NCBI GenBank assembly: GCA_002699585.1
Contig: PABP01000009.1
Span: 186,001-250,000 of the forward strand
DNA length: 64,000 nt
Direction: 5' to 3'
From: Anaerolineaceae bacterium
GTDB taxonomy: Bacteria > Chloroflexota > Anaerolineae > Aggregatilineales > Phototrophicaceae
The first letter of the stretch is position 1. Every line of letters starts with the position of its first letter. The notes beneath the pieces were generated by a model, which did not search any database, had not been told where the DNA came from, and was given only the letters and a program-made list of their open reading frames with translations. The position numbers and the translations under genes are program-made. Shown here one piece after another: positions 9,157 to 17,724 of the stretch.

Positions 9157-10332
9157 CTAATCGTTTAACCGCTGTTTTGTTGGGTGCGGCACGCTCGTTG
9201 TCGCCCGCACGCGCAATTGGGTTGGCAGCAGCACCTGACGAGGTGGACCGCTATAGCACCCTTCAATGCGCTCAATAAGGAGTTCCGCCGCTGATTTCCC
9301 CATCGCATAATAATCCTGGGCGATAGTCGTCATCGGCGTTGGTAAATAACTTACTAGGTCGACATCATCAAAACCGGTTAGCGACAACTCGTCCGGTATG
9401 CTGATGCCCAGGCGGTGGGCTGCTTTTAAGACGAGCAGGGCGACATTGTCGTTAATCGCGACGATAGCCGTCGCTTGCCCCAGGTTCTTTTGAAGTATAT
9501 CAGCAATTTCGCCGACGGTGGAATCATCTTTATTACTGTAGGCTCGCAGCGCCATCTCGCTGTAAATCTCTTGATCTGGCGCGCCAAACATCCAGGGGGC
9601 CATCGGTTCCAGGCCCGCGTTGTGCATCGCATCTTGATAGGCACGATAACGCTCTGCAATCGGTGCCAGGTCCAGGATGCCACAGCTTAAAAAAGCGATG
9701 TGCTCATGGCCTAGCTCAACCAGATGCTCGATCACCCGCGTGGCCCCATGATAATTATCACTGGCCACATAATCGCAGCTGATGCCCTCGAATGTACGGT
9801 CCATCATGGTTACCGGCGGGAAGTCTGGCTCTGATAACTGCGCCACAAAATCCGACTTGCCATTTTCGATGCTCATCCACAGCAAAACGCCCGCAACCTG
9901 ATCGTGCTTAAGTTGCTCCAACATGCGCCGTTCTTCAACCGGGTCAAAGTCAGAATTGCAGAAGAACACCGGATAACCGGCTTCGCGTGCTGCACTTTCT
10001 GCACCTCGTAGGAGTTCCCGTTGTTGGGGATGGTCAAAGTCGATCACCATAAAGGCCAGGGGGCTATGGATGCGATCACGCTCACGTTGGGGAGAGACAA
10101 ACGTACCACGACCAGCGACACGCTCAATCAATCCTTCGATCTCGATTGTTTGCAATGAATGACGCACGGTGCTGCGGCTGATGCTCAAGCGGCGCTGTAG
10201 CTCAGTCTCTGAAGGAACGCGATAACCCGTTTGCCAGCGGCGCGATAAAATCAATTGGCGAATTTGGTTCGTCAACTGCTCGTGCAGCGGGATCACATTA
10301 TCGTGATGTATTTCGATATCGTGATACTTCAA
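9157..10332 (-). CDS. GntR-type HTH / LacI-type ligand-binding transcriptional regulator
   Basis: A 391-residue regulator with AraR-like architecture. Residues 1-75 are a GntR winged helix (PLHEQLTNQIRQLILSRRW, then VPSETELQRRLSISRSTVR and a wing ending GRGTFVSP). Residues 90-380 are a periplasmic-binding-protein-like sensor with NDNVALLVLKAAHRLGISIPDELSLTGFDD, the LacI-family signature segment. It lies upstream of the importer operon on the same strand and divergent from the fucosidase, so it most likely represses both unless a sugar is bound. Ligand unknown; mannose, fucose or an oligosaccharide would fit. Confidence 0.92.
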   Translation of the reverse strand: MKYHDIEIHHDNVIPLHEQLTNQIRQLILSRRWQTGYRVPSETELQRRLSISRSTVRHSLQTIEIEGLIERVAGRGTFVSPQRERDRIHSPLAFMVIDFDHPQQRELLRGAESAAREAGYPVFFCNSDFDPVEERRMLEQLKHDQVAGVLLWMSIENGKSDFVAQLSEPDFPPVTMMDRTFEGISCDYVASDNYHGATRVIEHLVELGHEHIAFLSCGILDLAPIAERYRAYQDAMHNAGLEPMAPWMFGAPDQEIYSEMALRAYSNKDDSTVGEIADILQKNLGQATAIVAINDNVALLVLKAAHRLGISIPDELSLTGFDDVDLVSYLPTPMTTIAQDYYAMGKSAAELLIERIEGCYSGPPRQVLLPTQLRVRATTSVPHPTKQRLND

Positions 10333-10439
10333 CGGTGGGCTCGTTTCACGTAAGCTAGTTACAGGCGAAAGTTTTTGTCCGTACCTGTACCTACATTTCG
10401 TTGAAATTACCGCACCTTACGCGCGCTGTCAAGAAATTC

Positions 10440-10457
10440 GTGCATTGATTTGTGCAC
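10440..10457. promoter_or_regulatory. Possible operator between regulator and fucosidase
   Basis: In the 192-bp divergent space an inverted repeat GTGCA-8 nt-TGCAC lies 68 bp before the fucosidase start. A second site, GTACCTGTAC (10381-10390), is a GTAC repeat closer to the regulator gene. GntR-family proteins often bind sites of this size. There is no second copy to support either, so this is only a candidate. Confidence 0.3.
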
Positions 10458-10524
10458 TTAGCCTAATCGGAATATCATCTGGGGGCTTACAAAATGGCAG
10501 TCTACTTAGTGGAGGATTATAGAA

Positions 10525-11931
10525 ATGACTTTTATGCCTACGCTCGAATCCGTGACGCAGCACAGTGTCCCCGATTGGTTCCATGATGCCAAACTCGGCA
10601 TATTCATCCATTGGGGCCTGTATTCGGTGCCGGCTTGGGCGCCCAACAGCGGCGATCTGAGCCAAGTTGAACACAACCAGGGCTGGCAGGACTGGTTCAA
10701 AAACAACTCCTATGCGGAGTGGTACCTCAACTCGCTCAAGTTTGAAGATGGCGCGACCCGTATCTACCACGACAAAACCTATGGCCCTGACTTCGCCTAC
10801 GATGATTTCATCCCACAGTTTAATCAAGCCATCCAGAATTGGCAGCCAGATGCCTGGGCCAGCTTGTTCCAGAAGATCGGCGCGCGCTATGTGGTTCTAA
10901 CAAGTAAACATCACGATGGCTTCACCTTGTGGCCCAGTAAGCGCCCATGCCCACACAAGTCGAACTATCAGGCCCAGCGCGACATTGTCGGCGACCTGAC
11001 AGCAGCCGTGCGTCAGCAGGGGATGCGCATGGGATTATATTACTCTGGCGGCCTGGATTGGGCCTTTAATCCTGATCGCATTGAAGACAATGGCGACGTA
11101 CGCGGGACCATCGTGCAAGACCCGGCCTTCGTCGAATATTCCGTCGCCCACTGGCATGAACTCATTGATCGTTATCAACCGTCCCTCATGTGGAACGACA
11201 TCGGCTATCCATCCGGCGCGGACCTGGGCGATCTGTTTGCGTATTACTACAACAACGTGCCCGGTGGTGTCATCAACGACCGCTTTGCCCAGTTGACGGA
11301 ACCTCAACTGCGCGGTGAAATCTCGCCCAATGAAACGCCCTACAACCCGCACTTTGACTTCCTTACACCGGAGTATGCTCAGTTCGATGACATCCATCCC
11401 AAAAAATGGGAAGCCACGCGCGGGATCGGTCACTCGTTTGGTTACAATCGCAACGAAACCGATGCGCAATTGCTCTCGGAAACCGAATTGATCCATATGT
11501 TCGTGGATATTGTCAGCAAAAATGGCAACCTGCTTCTGAATGTTGGTCCCATGGCCGACGGCACCATTCCTGAAAATCAGCGTCAACGTTTGGAGCAATT
11601 CGGCGAGTGGCTCAGTCTCTATGGGGAAGCCATCTTCGGTACGCGGCCCTGGCGACATGCCACCAGCCAGACGACCGATGGCCTCGGCGTGCGATTCACC
11701 CGGCAGGGCAGTGCGCTCTACGCCACTGTCCTGGGAACGCCCACCAGCACCCAGGTGACGATCAAAGGGCTGGCTGCGACGACAGATACCACCATCACCC
11801 TGTTGGGTCATGGCAGCGTGCTCGACTATAAGCAGCAGGATGAGGGCCTTGCCATCACCCTGCCGGATCATTTGCCGGATTGGCCGGCACACGCCTTCGA
11901 GCTGCTTGGCGTGGTGGACGACATGGCCTGA
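10525..11931 (+). CDS. Alpha-L-fucosidase, glycoside hydrolase family 29
   Basis: A 468-residue retaining fucosidase without a signal peptide, so likely cytoplasmic. The N-terminal TIM-barrel starts with PDWFHDAKLGIFIHWGLYSVPAW and contains TSKHHDGFTLW, a GH29 hallmark whose His residues line the fucose pocket. The predicted nucleophile is Asp225 in MWNDIGYP. A later LLLNVGPMADG segment and a C-terminal beta-sandwich of about 90 residues complete the family layout. GGAGG lies about 10 nt before the ATG. It is divergent from the regulator. Together with the GH38 enzyme it suggests digestion of fucosylated mannose-containing glycans such as N-glycan fragments. Confidence 0.95.
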   Translation: MTFMPTLESVTQHSVPDWFHDAKLGIFIHWGLYSVPAWAPNSGDLSQVEHNQGWQDWFKNNSYAEWYLNSLKFEDGATRIYHDKTYGPDFAYDDFIPQFNQAIQNWQPDAWASLFQKIGARYVVLTSKHHDGFTLWPSKRPCPHKSNYQAQRDIVGDLTAAVRQQGMRMGLYYSGGLDWAFNPDRIEDNGDVRGTIVQDPAFVEYSVAHWHELIDRYQPSLMWNDIGYPSGADLGDLFAYYYNNVPGGVINDRFAQLTEPQLRGEISPNETPYNPHFDFLTPEYAQFDDIHPKKWEATRGIGHSFGYNRNETDAQLLSETELIHMFVDIVSKNGNLLLNVGPMADGTIPENQRQRLEQFGEWLSLYGEAIFGTRPWRHATSQTTDGLGVRFTRQGSALYATVLGTPTSTQVTIKGLAATTDTTITLLGHGSVLDYKQQDEGLAITLPDHLPDWPAHAFELLGVVDDMA

Positions 11932-12065
11932 GTGCGGACGTATGAAACCGACGCTCGTATGACGACCAATGGCTCATACCTGTATCAAAATCGACTTGTC
12001 CAGTACAATCGCGCCGCTGACTCATCTTGAGTCAACACTGTATCGACCATATGAGGGCACAACGC

Positions 12066-13361
12066 ATGAGCAGAAGGCATCATCAGACGAAGGCACACCG
12101 CGGCTGGATTTGGCTTGGGCTGATGCTGGTTGTCGTGTTCAGTTGGGGGGGCGCGGCACAGGCCCAGGATGCGACACCAACTGTCGACGGTGGTCCGACT
12201 GCCACGCCCACACCGGAGCCAATTACGCCCACATTAACGATCTGGTGGCCGGATACGCTCTACTCGCCCGATGAACCCGGTGTCATTGAAGTGCTCCAGG
12301 CTCAGACCGATGCCTTTGCTGCCAGCGCCGGGGTCAACATAGAAACGCGCATCAAGAGCAATGCGGAAGTCGGCGGCTTGATGGCCACCTTACGCTCGGC
12401 GGATGCCGTCGCACCTGCCGCGTTGCCCCAACTGACGCTGCTGCGCCGCCAGGATCTGGTGACAGCCCAACGCCTGGGCATCATCTATTCATTGGAAGGG
12501 CGCTTTTCATCGGGGGTCATCGGCAGCCTTGAAAACATGCTCCAGCTTGGCCAGATTAGCGAGGAGCTTTACGGGCTGCCCTATATGGTCCAGCTAGAGC
12601 ATGTCGTCTACCAACCCGATAGCGGCATCACCGAGGAAGATAGCTGGGACTATGAAAGCTGGTTCGAGCGTGGTCAGCCGCTGGTGTTCCCCGGTCGCCG
12701 CACACGGGGTCTAAATGATGTGTTTTATCTGCAATACTTGGAATCGGGCGGTAGCTTACTGAGTGATGGCACACTCACGTTTAATCCGGCTTCCCTGACG
12801 CAAACGCTCAGCTTTTACGAGCAGGCCAGCGATGAAGGCCTGATTGATGGCTTCGTCCTCAATTATGGCAGTCCCAGCGACTACCTCCCCAACTTCCTGT
12901 CAGGGGAGATTCAGGCAGCTATTTTCAATTCCAGGGATTACTTCCGTATATTGGAGCAGATACCCGATGTAGGTGTCGCGCCAATCCCCACGCCAGAGGG
13001 CCGTATGGTGACGCTGCTCGATGGTTGGATGTGGGTGCTGGTCACCACCGATGCCGAAGAGCGCCAACTGGTCATCGACTATATAACTGAAATGATGAGT
13101 GCGGAAAATCAGGTAGCAGCGGCGCAGGCCCTGGATATGGTCCCGACACGCCGTACGGTACTGACGCAGGCCCTGCCTGAAGGGGTGGACGTCGCCTTCT
13201 ATCGCAACCTGATTAGCAATGCCCGTCTGCCTCTCTCCGATAATGAGGGCGGGACTCTCGCCCGTGCCTTACAAGAAGCCTTTGCTTCAGTCGTTACTTT
13301 GGAGCAAAATGCGGAAGCCGCCGCCGAAGAGGTCATCGAAGAAGAAACCCGCTCGGAGTAA
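12066..13361 (+). CDS. Extracellular solute-binding protein, family 1 (orphan)
   Basis: A 431-residue exported binding protein. A basic N-terminus (MSRRHHQTKAHRGW) precedes a hydrophobic core and an AQAQ cleavage region. Then come a Thr/Pro linker (TPTPEPITPT) and a family-1 core beginning LTIWWPDTLYSPDEPG, with later LYGLPYMVQLEHVVY. The ATG at 12066 is chosen for GAGG about 9 nt upstream; earlier in-frame codons lack such a site. No permease or ATPase gene of the sugar (CUT1) class is adjacent, so its transporter partner must be elsewhere or shared. The C-terminus is acidic and ends at a terminator. Substrate unknown. Confidence 0.88.
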   Translation: MSRRHHQTKAHRGWIWLGLMLVVVFSWGGAAQAQDATPTVDGGPTATPTPEPITPTLTIWWPDTLYSPDEPGVIEVLQAQTDAFAASAGVNIETRIKSNAEVGGLMATLRSADAVAPAALPQLTLLRRQDLVTAQRLGIIYSLEGRFSSGVIGSLENMLQLGQISEELYGLPYMVQLEHVVYQPDSGITEEDSWDYESWFERGQPLVFPGRRTRGLNDVFYLQYLESGGSLLSDGTLTFNPASLTQTLSFYEQASDEGLIDGFVLNYGSPSDYLPNFLSGEIQAAIFNSRDYFRILEQIPDVGVAPIPTPEGRMVTLLDGWMWVLVTTDAEERQLVIDYITEMMSAENQVAAAQALDMVPTRRTVLTQALPEGVDVAFYRNLISNARLPLSDNEGGTLARALQEAFASVVTLEQNAEAAAEEVIEEETRSE

Positions 13362-13377
13362 GTGAGCGGGACTTTCT
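13348..13377 (+). terminator. Terminator of the orphan binding-protein gene
   Basis: A perfect 7-bp stem CCCGCTC/GAGCGGG with a 9-nt loop is followed by ACTTTCTT. The stem includes the stop codon of the gene in its loop, so termination is tightly coupled to the gene end. Confidence 0.7.
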
Positions 13378-13398
13378 TATGTTATGTGTGGCACTGCA

Positions 13399-15156
13399 TC
13401 AGATGATCGCCTGCAAATTGTGCAGGCTGGCATAGGTGCCGTTCATCGCCAATAGCTCATGATGTGTACCTTGCTCGTCAATGCCATCTTCTGATAGCAT
13501 CACAATCCGCTGCGCATTCCGAATCGTCGATAGGCGGTGAGCGATGACCAGCGTTGTGCGATTGTTTGCCAACCGTTCCATAGATTCCTGCACCGCTTTT
13601 TCGCTCTCGTTATCCAGCGAACTGGTCGCCTCGTCAAAGATGATAATCGGCGGATTTTTGAGGAACACCCGCGCGATGCTCAGGCGCTGCTTTTGTCCCC
13701 CGGAAAGTTTCACCCCGCGTTGGCCGATGTCCGTATCATAGCCATCTGGTAGCGCCATGATGAATTCATGGGCATTGGCTTGTTTGGCTGCTTCCATGAT
13801 CGCTTCTCGGCTGGCCAATGGATCGCCATAAGCGATGTTGTCGGCCACCGTCCCGGCAAACAGATACACATCCTGCTGCACAATGCCGATGTTCTGGCGC
13901 AGACTGTGTTGTGTCACGCGCTGGATGTCCACGCCATCGACCAGAATCGCCCCGGCGTTGATCTCGTAAAAGCGTGGGATCAATGAGCACAGCGTTGTTT
14001 TGCCCACGCCGGATTGTCCCACCAGCGCCACATATTCCCCTGGCTGAATATCCAGCGAGATATTTTTGATGACCTCGCGGTGGTTTTCTTTGTACTTAAA
14101 GCTCACCTCACGGAATTCGATATGGCCCTCCACCGCACCTAGGTCGATGGCACCCGGCGCATCGAGAATATCTGGCTCGATCTCCATCATCTCCACAAAG
14201 CGATTGAAGCCCGTGATGCCTTCCTGATACAACCGCGCGAAGTTGACTGCACGCTTGACGGGTTCAGTCAGTGCGCCCACGTACAGCAAAAACGTCAGCA
14301 GGTCCGGCAAATCCAGCGCCTGATTGACAATCGCCACGCTGCCAAACACGATCACGGCGATAGTAAATAGCTGCGTGGAAGCATCCATACCAGCGGAAAA
14401 ATAGGCTTCGCTGCGGTAGCCATCGTCGCGGCTGCCGACAAATCGCGCATTTTGATGGTCGAATTTGTTTTGCTCAATGGCCTCATTGGTGAATGACTTC
14501 ACTACCCGGATGCCGGACAAGGTGTCCTCGACCTGTGTGTTCACATCGCCGATGCGCTCTTTGCTGCGTCGCAGCGCATGGTTCATACGCTTGTTGAAGT
14601 AAAACGCATACACGGCCATAAATGGCAAAAAGGCGAAGATCAGTAGTGTCAGCGGGATGTTGATGCTCAACAGGATGATGAACGCGCCCAGGAACTTCAA
14701 CACGGCAATGGCCATGTCTTCCGGCCCGTGATGGTAAATCTCCGATAACCAGAACAGGTCGTTGGTCAGCCGTGACATCAACTGCCCGGTTTTTTGTTCG
14801 TCATAGAAACTGAACGACAGCTTCTGGTAATGCGCGAATAGATCGCGGCGCATGTCGCTTTCCATCATGGCGCCCATCATGTGCCCACGATAGTCAATGA
14901 ACAGATTGCAGGCGATATGGATAGCGAGTAGCAGCAGCATGACGCCGCCCATCAGCCCGATCTGTAGCAGGACATCCGGGGCATTTTCTGCGAGTAGCGT
15001 CTGTGTGACGTAACGCGCACACAAGGGGATAATCAGTGTAGTAGCTGACACAATGAAGGCACACACCAGGTCGATGGCGAGGAGGCCCAGGTAAGGTTTG
15101 TAATACGCCAGGAATCGTCTGCCGCGTGCGAACGACAGCGCCTTGGAAACTGTCAT
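13399..15156 (-). CDS. ABC exporter half-transporter (MsbA/LmrA type)
   Basis: A 585-residue fused membrane-ATPase protein. The first ~310 residues form a six-helix type I exporter domain. The ATPase domain has Walker A GQSGVGKTTL, signature LSGGQKQRLSIARV, Walker B IIIFDEATSSLD and H-loop VIAHRLST. It would work as a homodimer exporting lipids, drugs or peptides. No partner half-transporter gene is adjacent. The start MTVSKALSFARGRRFLAYYKPY is typical. It is convergent with the binding-protein gene upstream in the window. Confidence 0.93.
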   Translation of the reverse strand: MTVSKALSFARGRRFLAYYKPYLGLLAIDLVCAFIVSATTLIIPLCARYVTQTLLAENAPDVLLQIGLMGGVMLLLLAIHIACNLFIDYRGHMMGAMMESDMRRDLFAHYQKLSFSFYDEQKTGQLMSRLTNDLFWLSEIYHHGPEDMAIAVLKFLGAFIILLSINIPLTLLIFAFLPFMAVYAFYFNKRMNHALRRSKERIGDVNTQVEDTLSGIRVVKSFTNEAIEQNKFDHQNARFVGSRDDGYRSEAYFSAGMDASTQLFTIAVIVFGSVAIVNQALDLPDLLTFLLYVGALTEPVKRAVNFARLYQEGITGFNRFVEMMEIEPDILDAPGAIDLGAVEGHIEFREVSFKYKENHREVIKNISLDIQPGEYVALVGQSGVGKTTLCSLIPRFYEINAGAILVDGVDIQRVTQHSLRQNIGIVQQDVYLFAGTVADNIAYGDPLASREAIMEAAKQANAHEFIMALPDGYDTDIGQRGVKLSGGQKQRLSIARVFLKNPPIIIFDEATSSLDNESEKAVQESMERLANNRTTLVIAHRLSTIRNAQRIVMLSEDGIDEQGTHHELLAMNGTYASLHNLQAII

Positions 15157-15472
15157 AACGTCTCCGCATGTTTTTCATCATTGGGTTGTGAATGTCGATG
15201 GGGCAGCACAAAAGCCACCTGCAATGTCAAGGCAAAAACGGCCTCTTAGACAAAGGGCAACAGGCGCGGTGGGGTATTCTGGCGGTTATTGCTGAGGAAG
15301 GGTGTGGTCGTTAAAAGCTCACAGCTTCATCGTACAAGAAGACCCGCGCACCGTTGTTGATGAAAACATGATAGTTTGCTGCATGAGAGCCTCCTTATTA
15401 GGGTTAATTTGCCAACAGAGGGCATCCTAACGTACATAGAGCTATCTGTCAATCACAAAAGGCCATATTGGT
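15157..15472. other. Intergenic space between ABC exporter and glycosyltransferase
   Basis: This is 316 bp without a full-size gene. It should hold the exporter promoter on the minus strand. The only coding-like signal is the short minus-strand reading frame at 15319-15384 behind a strong GGAGG site. I see no REP copy or clear terminator here. Confidence 0.5.
15319..15384 (-). CDS. Possible 21-residue small ORF with strong ribosome binding site
   Basis: On the minus strand GGAGG stands 5 nt before ATG and opens a 21-residue frame beginning MQQTIMFSSTTVRG and ending CTMKL. A second, shifted frame through the same bases reads SHAANYHVFINNGARVFL and then YDEAVSF before a stop. That looks more protein-like but has no good start. 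It could be a real small gene, the remnant of a larger one, or chance. No function can be assigned. Confidence 0.25.
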   Translation of the reverse strand: MQQTIMFSSTTVRGSSCTMKL

Positions 15473-16930
15473 TCACTCGGCCTCCGGTGACAGGTCATAC
15501 AGCGTCAGAGTGGATAAATCGCCCGGTCGCTTCAGGGTAGTAATTATCTCGCCGGGAATCCCCGCGGGTACATAGGGGCTGTTCTCTGTGATGACATACA
15601 CGCCTTCCTGACGGCTTTCCGCTAACAGTTGCGTCAACGCCTCGACTTCGCTGCCATCCGGGTTAATCGGTGGGCACAGGACAGGCAGGTCACTGCTCAT
15701 GTACAGCAGCGCCCAGCAGTGTGCGATCAGCCCGATGACCTGTGTCGGCTCTTCCTGGCGCACGATGTCGGCCATCTCGCGTACCCCAAATCCCGATCCA
15801 TCCGACTCTATATACTGCCGCTGGTCGTGTGTCGGTAGCGGGATGTCTGCCGGGTGCGTGTAGGCGGGTATCACAAACGGCAGCCAGATGATGACCGTAT
15901 ACGCGCCGACCGCACCCACAATCGCCCATTGAACTGCCCGCTGCATCCTGGGCCATAGTCGCCCGATGACCACACTCAGGATTAGCAGCAAGATCGCGAC
16001 TGCACCCACCCAGTAACGCGGCGTCTGGCGCGGATTGATGAGCTGTACGGCCAGCGGCGCAAACGCCACCGCCAGCAAGAAGAAGTCGCGCCGTACCAGC
16101 AGGACCACGCAAGCTGCCATCAGCAGTAAGAAGACAGGTGCACTCAAATAGCTACTGATCCAGCCCGCGAAGTCACCTACGTTGGCTAGCCACCGTGTCA
16201 GCAGATGGCTGGTTTCGGCTGTGTTGTGCGTCAGCAGCAGCCCGAACGGGTTGTATCCGCGCCATGCGGCCAGCAGGATATAGCTCCCGAACAGGCCCCC
16301 GGCTACCAACAGCGCCGTTCCCGCCCAGGTGATGCGCTGCTTCCAGGTGATGCCTGCATTACGAATGAAGAGCACTGCCGCCACCGGAATCCCAAAGAAG
16401 GCTAGCGTCGTCAATTTGAACATAACCATCGTAAATAGGCTGATGCCCACGAAAACGGCGTCCCACAGGCTGTAGCGTTTGCCCAATCGCAGGCTGAAAT
16501 AGACCGCCACCAGCATCACCGACCCCGCCAGCGTATCCGCCAGCGCCAGCCGATCATAGAAGAAGTGATAGGTGCTCAGGGTATAGGCAATGCCAATGAA
16601 AACCATGCCGGGAACGCCTGCCAAAATACGACCACTGGCCAGCAGCGCACTGAACCCGACTGTGACGACCAAAATCGTCGCCGCCCGGATCACGAATAGG
16701 CTGCTGTTATCCCCCGGCTGGAAAGCGAGAAAGTACCAGTAGGTGAATTGCCGCCCCTCGACCGCATTCGCCAGCGGCCCCGACGCCGCAATCTCCTGCC
16801 CGTGGAACACATGCTGGCCCTCATCAATGAACATGGGGAAGGCGGTCAGCGCCCACACCCGCGTCAGGAAGAACAGCAGTACCAGTATGGTCGCCAGAAA
16901 TAAGGGGAGATTTCGCTGGGGTCGATTCAT
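15473..16930 (-). CDS. Membrane glycosyltransferase, PMT/ArnT-like (GT-C fold)
   Basis: A 485-residue polytopic membrane protein with about ten hydrophobic segments. The first outer loop has an acidic pair in FPMFIDEGQHVFHGQEI, the place of the catalytic Asp/Glu in the GT39/GT83 families, which take sugars from polyprenyl phosphates. The C-terminal ~120 residues are soluble and presumably extracytoplasmic. The start is MNRPQRNLPLFLATILV. A paralogue-like membrane glycosyltransferase lies at 50829-52694. The acceptor is unknown. Confidence 0.75.
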   Translation of the reverse strand: MNRPQRNLPLFLATILVLLFFLTRVWALTAFPMFIDEGQHVFHGQEIAASGPLANAVEGRQFTYWYFLAFQPGDNSSLFVIRAATILVVTVGFSALLASGRILAGVPGMVFIGIAYTLSTYHFFYDRLALADTLAGSVMLVAVYFSLRLGKRYSLWDAVFVGISLFTMVMFKLTTLAFFGIPVAAVLFIRNAGITWKQRITWAGTALLVAGGLFGSYILLAAWRGYNPFGLLLTHNTAETSHLLTRWLANVGDFAGWISSYLSAPVFLLLMAACVVLLVRRDFFLLAVAFAPLAVQLINPRQTPRYWVGAVAILLLILSVVIGRLWPRMQRAVQWAIVGAVGAYTVIIWLPFVIPAYTHPADIPLPTHDQRQYIESDGSGFGVREMADIVRQEEPTQVIGLIAHCWALLYMSSDLPVLCPPINPDGSEVEALTQLLAESRQEGVYVITENSPYVPAGIPGEIITTLKRPGDLSTLTLYDLSPEAE

Positions 16931-17016
16931 GAAGAAAATAGTCCAAGGGCCTGGGTAGTTATCGGGAGATTTTACAGGAAATTTGATGCTGTGTGATGAT
17001 ATGTTTGGGCTTTGAG

Positions 17017-17044
17017 TTCTTGTTCTACTGATTCTTGTTATAAT
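17017..17044 (+). promoter_or_regulatory. Candidate promoter of the toxin-antitoxin pair
   Basis: A perfect TATAAT box at 17039-17044 lies 28 bp before the antitoxin start. A weak -35 (TTCTTG) stands 16 bp upstream. The -10 is convincing, the -35 is not; autoregulation by the antitoxin could compensate. Confidence 0.45.
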
Positions 17045-17072
17045 GATCTTATGATGTAGAAAGGGTGCTTAT

Positions 17073-17300
17073 ATGACAGTTGCCGAAGAAATCATGCACC
17101 AACTGGATAAACTGGATGAAGCTCAACAACAGCGCCTCCTGAATTTCGCCCGCATTTTGGCAAGAACACCGGTAGTCAAAGGTGAATCAGGTCAGAGCAT
17201 TGTCGCTGCAACTGGCTTTTTCGATGCGCAATCCCTTGATGAAATGGCAAAGGCCATTCAAGAAGGGTGTGAAGGGATAGACTGGGGTGGCTGGGAATAA
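17073..17300 (+). CDS. Type II toxin-antitoxin system antitoxin (small, VapB-like role)
   Basis: A 75-residue acidic protein, MTVAEEIMHQLDKLDEAQQQ onward, whose N-terminal helical half resembles the DUF2281-like antitoxins found before PIN toxins. The C-terminal half (SLDEMAKAIQEGCEGIDWGGWE) is the likely toxin-wrapping tail. Its last four codons overlap the toxin start, so the two are translated together. By analogy it neutralises the toxin and represses the pair. No clear AbrB or RHH fold motif is visible, so the DNA-binding class is uncertain. Confidence 0.75.
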   Translation: MTVAEEIMHQLDKLDEAQQQRLLNFARILARTPVVKGESGQSIVAATGFFDAQSLDEMAKAIQEGCEGIDWGGWE

Positions 17301-17679
17301 GCTTCTGCTAGATACAAATGCTATCATTGCGCTGCAAAAAGAGAATTCACAACTCATTGCGCAAATAAGCAAAGCAACCGATGTATTTCTTCCTGCAATT
17401 GTCGTTGGAGAACTTTATTTCGGTGCATATAATTCCCAGCGCGTAGAAGAAAATCGTAAGCGGGTCGCTGTGTACATATCGGAACGGTCCGTACTTTCCA
17501 TTGATTCCGATACAGCTGATGTCTACGGTCAACTAAAACAACAGCTTCGTGCTAAAGGCCGTCCCATCCCTGAAAATGACATTTGGATAGCTGCACTCGC
17601 CATACAGTACGATTTAACGCTCATCACGGATGATGCCCATTTCGATGTTATCGACGGTCTTGATGTCCAGAATTGGTAG
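17287..17679 (+). CDS. PIN-domain toxin (VapC type)
   Basis: A 130-residue PIN-domain ribonuclease toxin. The acidic metal-binding residues are in place: Asp9 in LLLDTNAIIAL, Glu in IVVGELYFGA, Asp in PENDIWIAALA and Asp in LITDDAHFDVI. It starts at GTG (17287) inside the end of the antitoxin gene, a layout typical of VapBC pairs. Relatives cut tRNA or rRNA; the target here is unknown. It is convergent with the GNAT gene that follows. Confidence 0.9.
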   Translation: MAGNKLLLDTNAIIALQKENSQLIAQISKATDVFLPAIVVGELYFGAYNSQRVEENRKRVAVYISERSVLSIDSDTADVYGQLKQQLRAKGRPIPENDIWIAALAIQYDLTLITDDAHFDVIDGLDVQNW

Positions 17680-17724
17680 ACATCAAAAAACATCTCTGCG
17701 ATTACGTTTGCTTATAGTGTTCTT

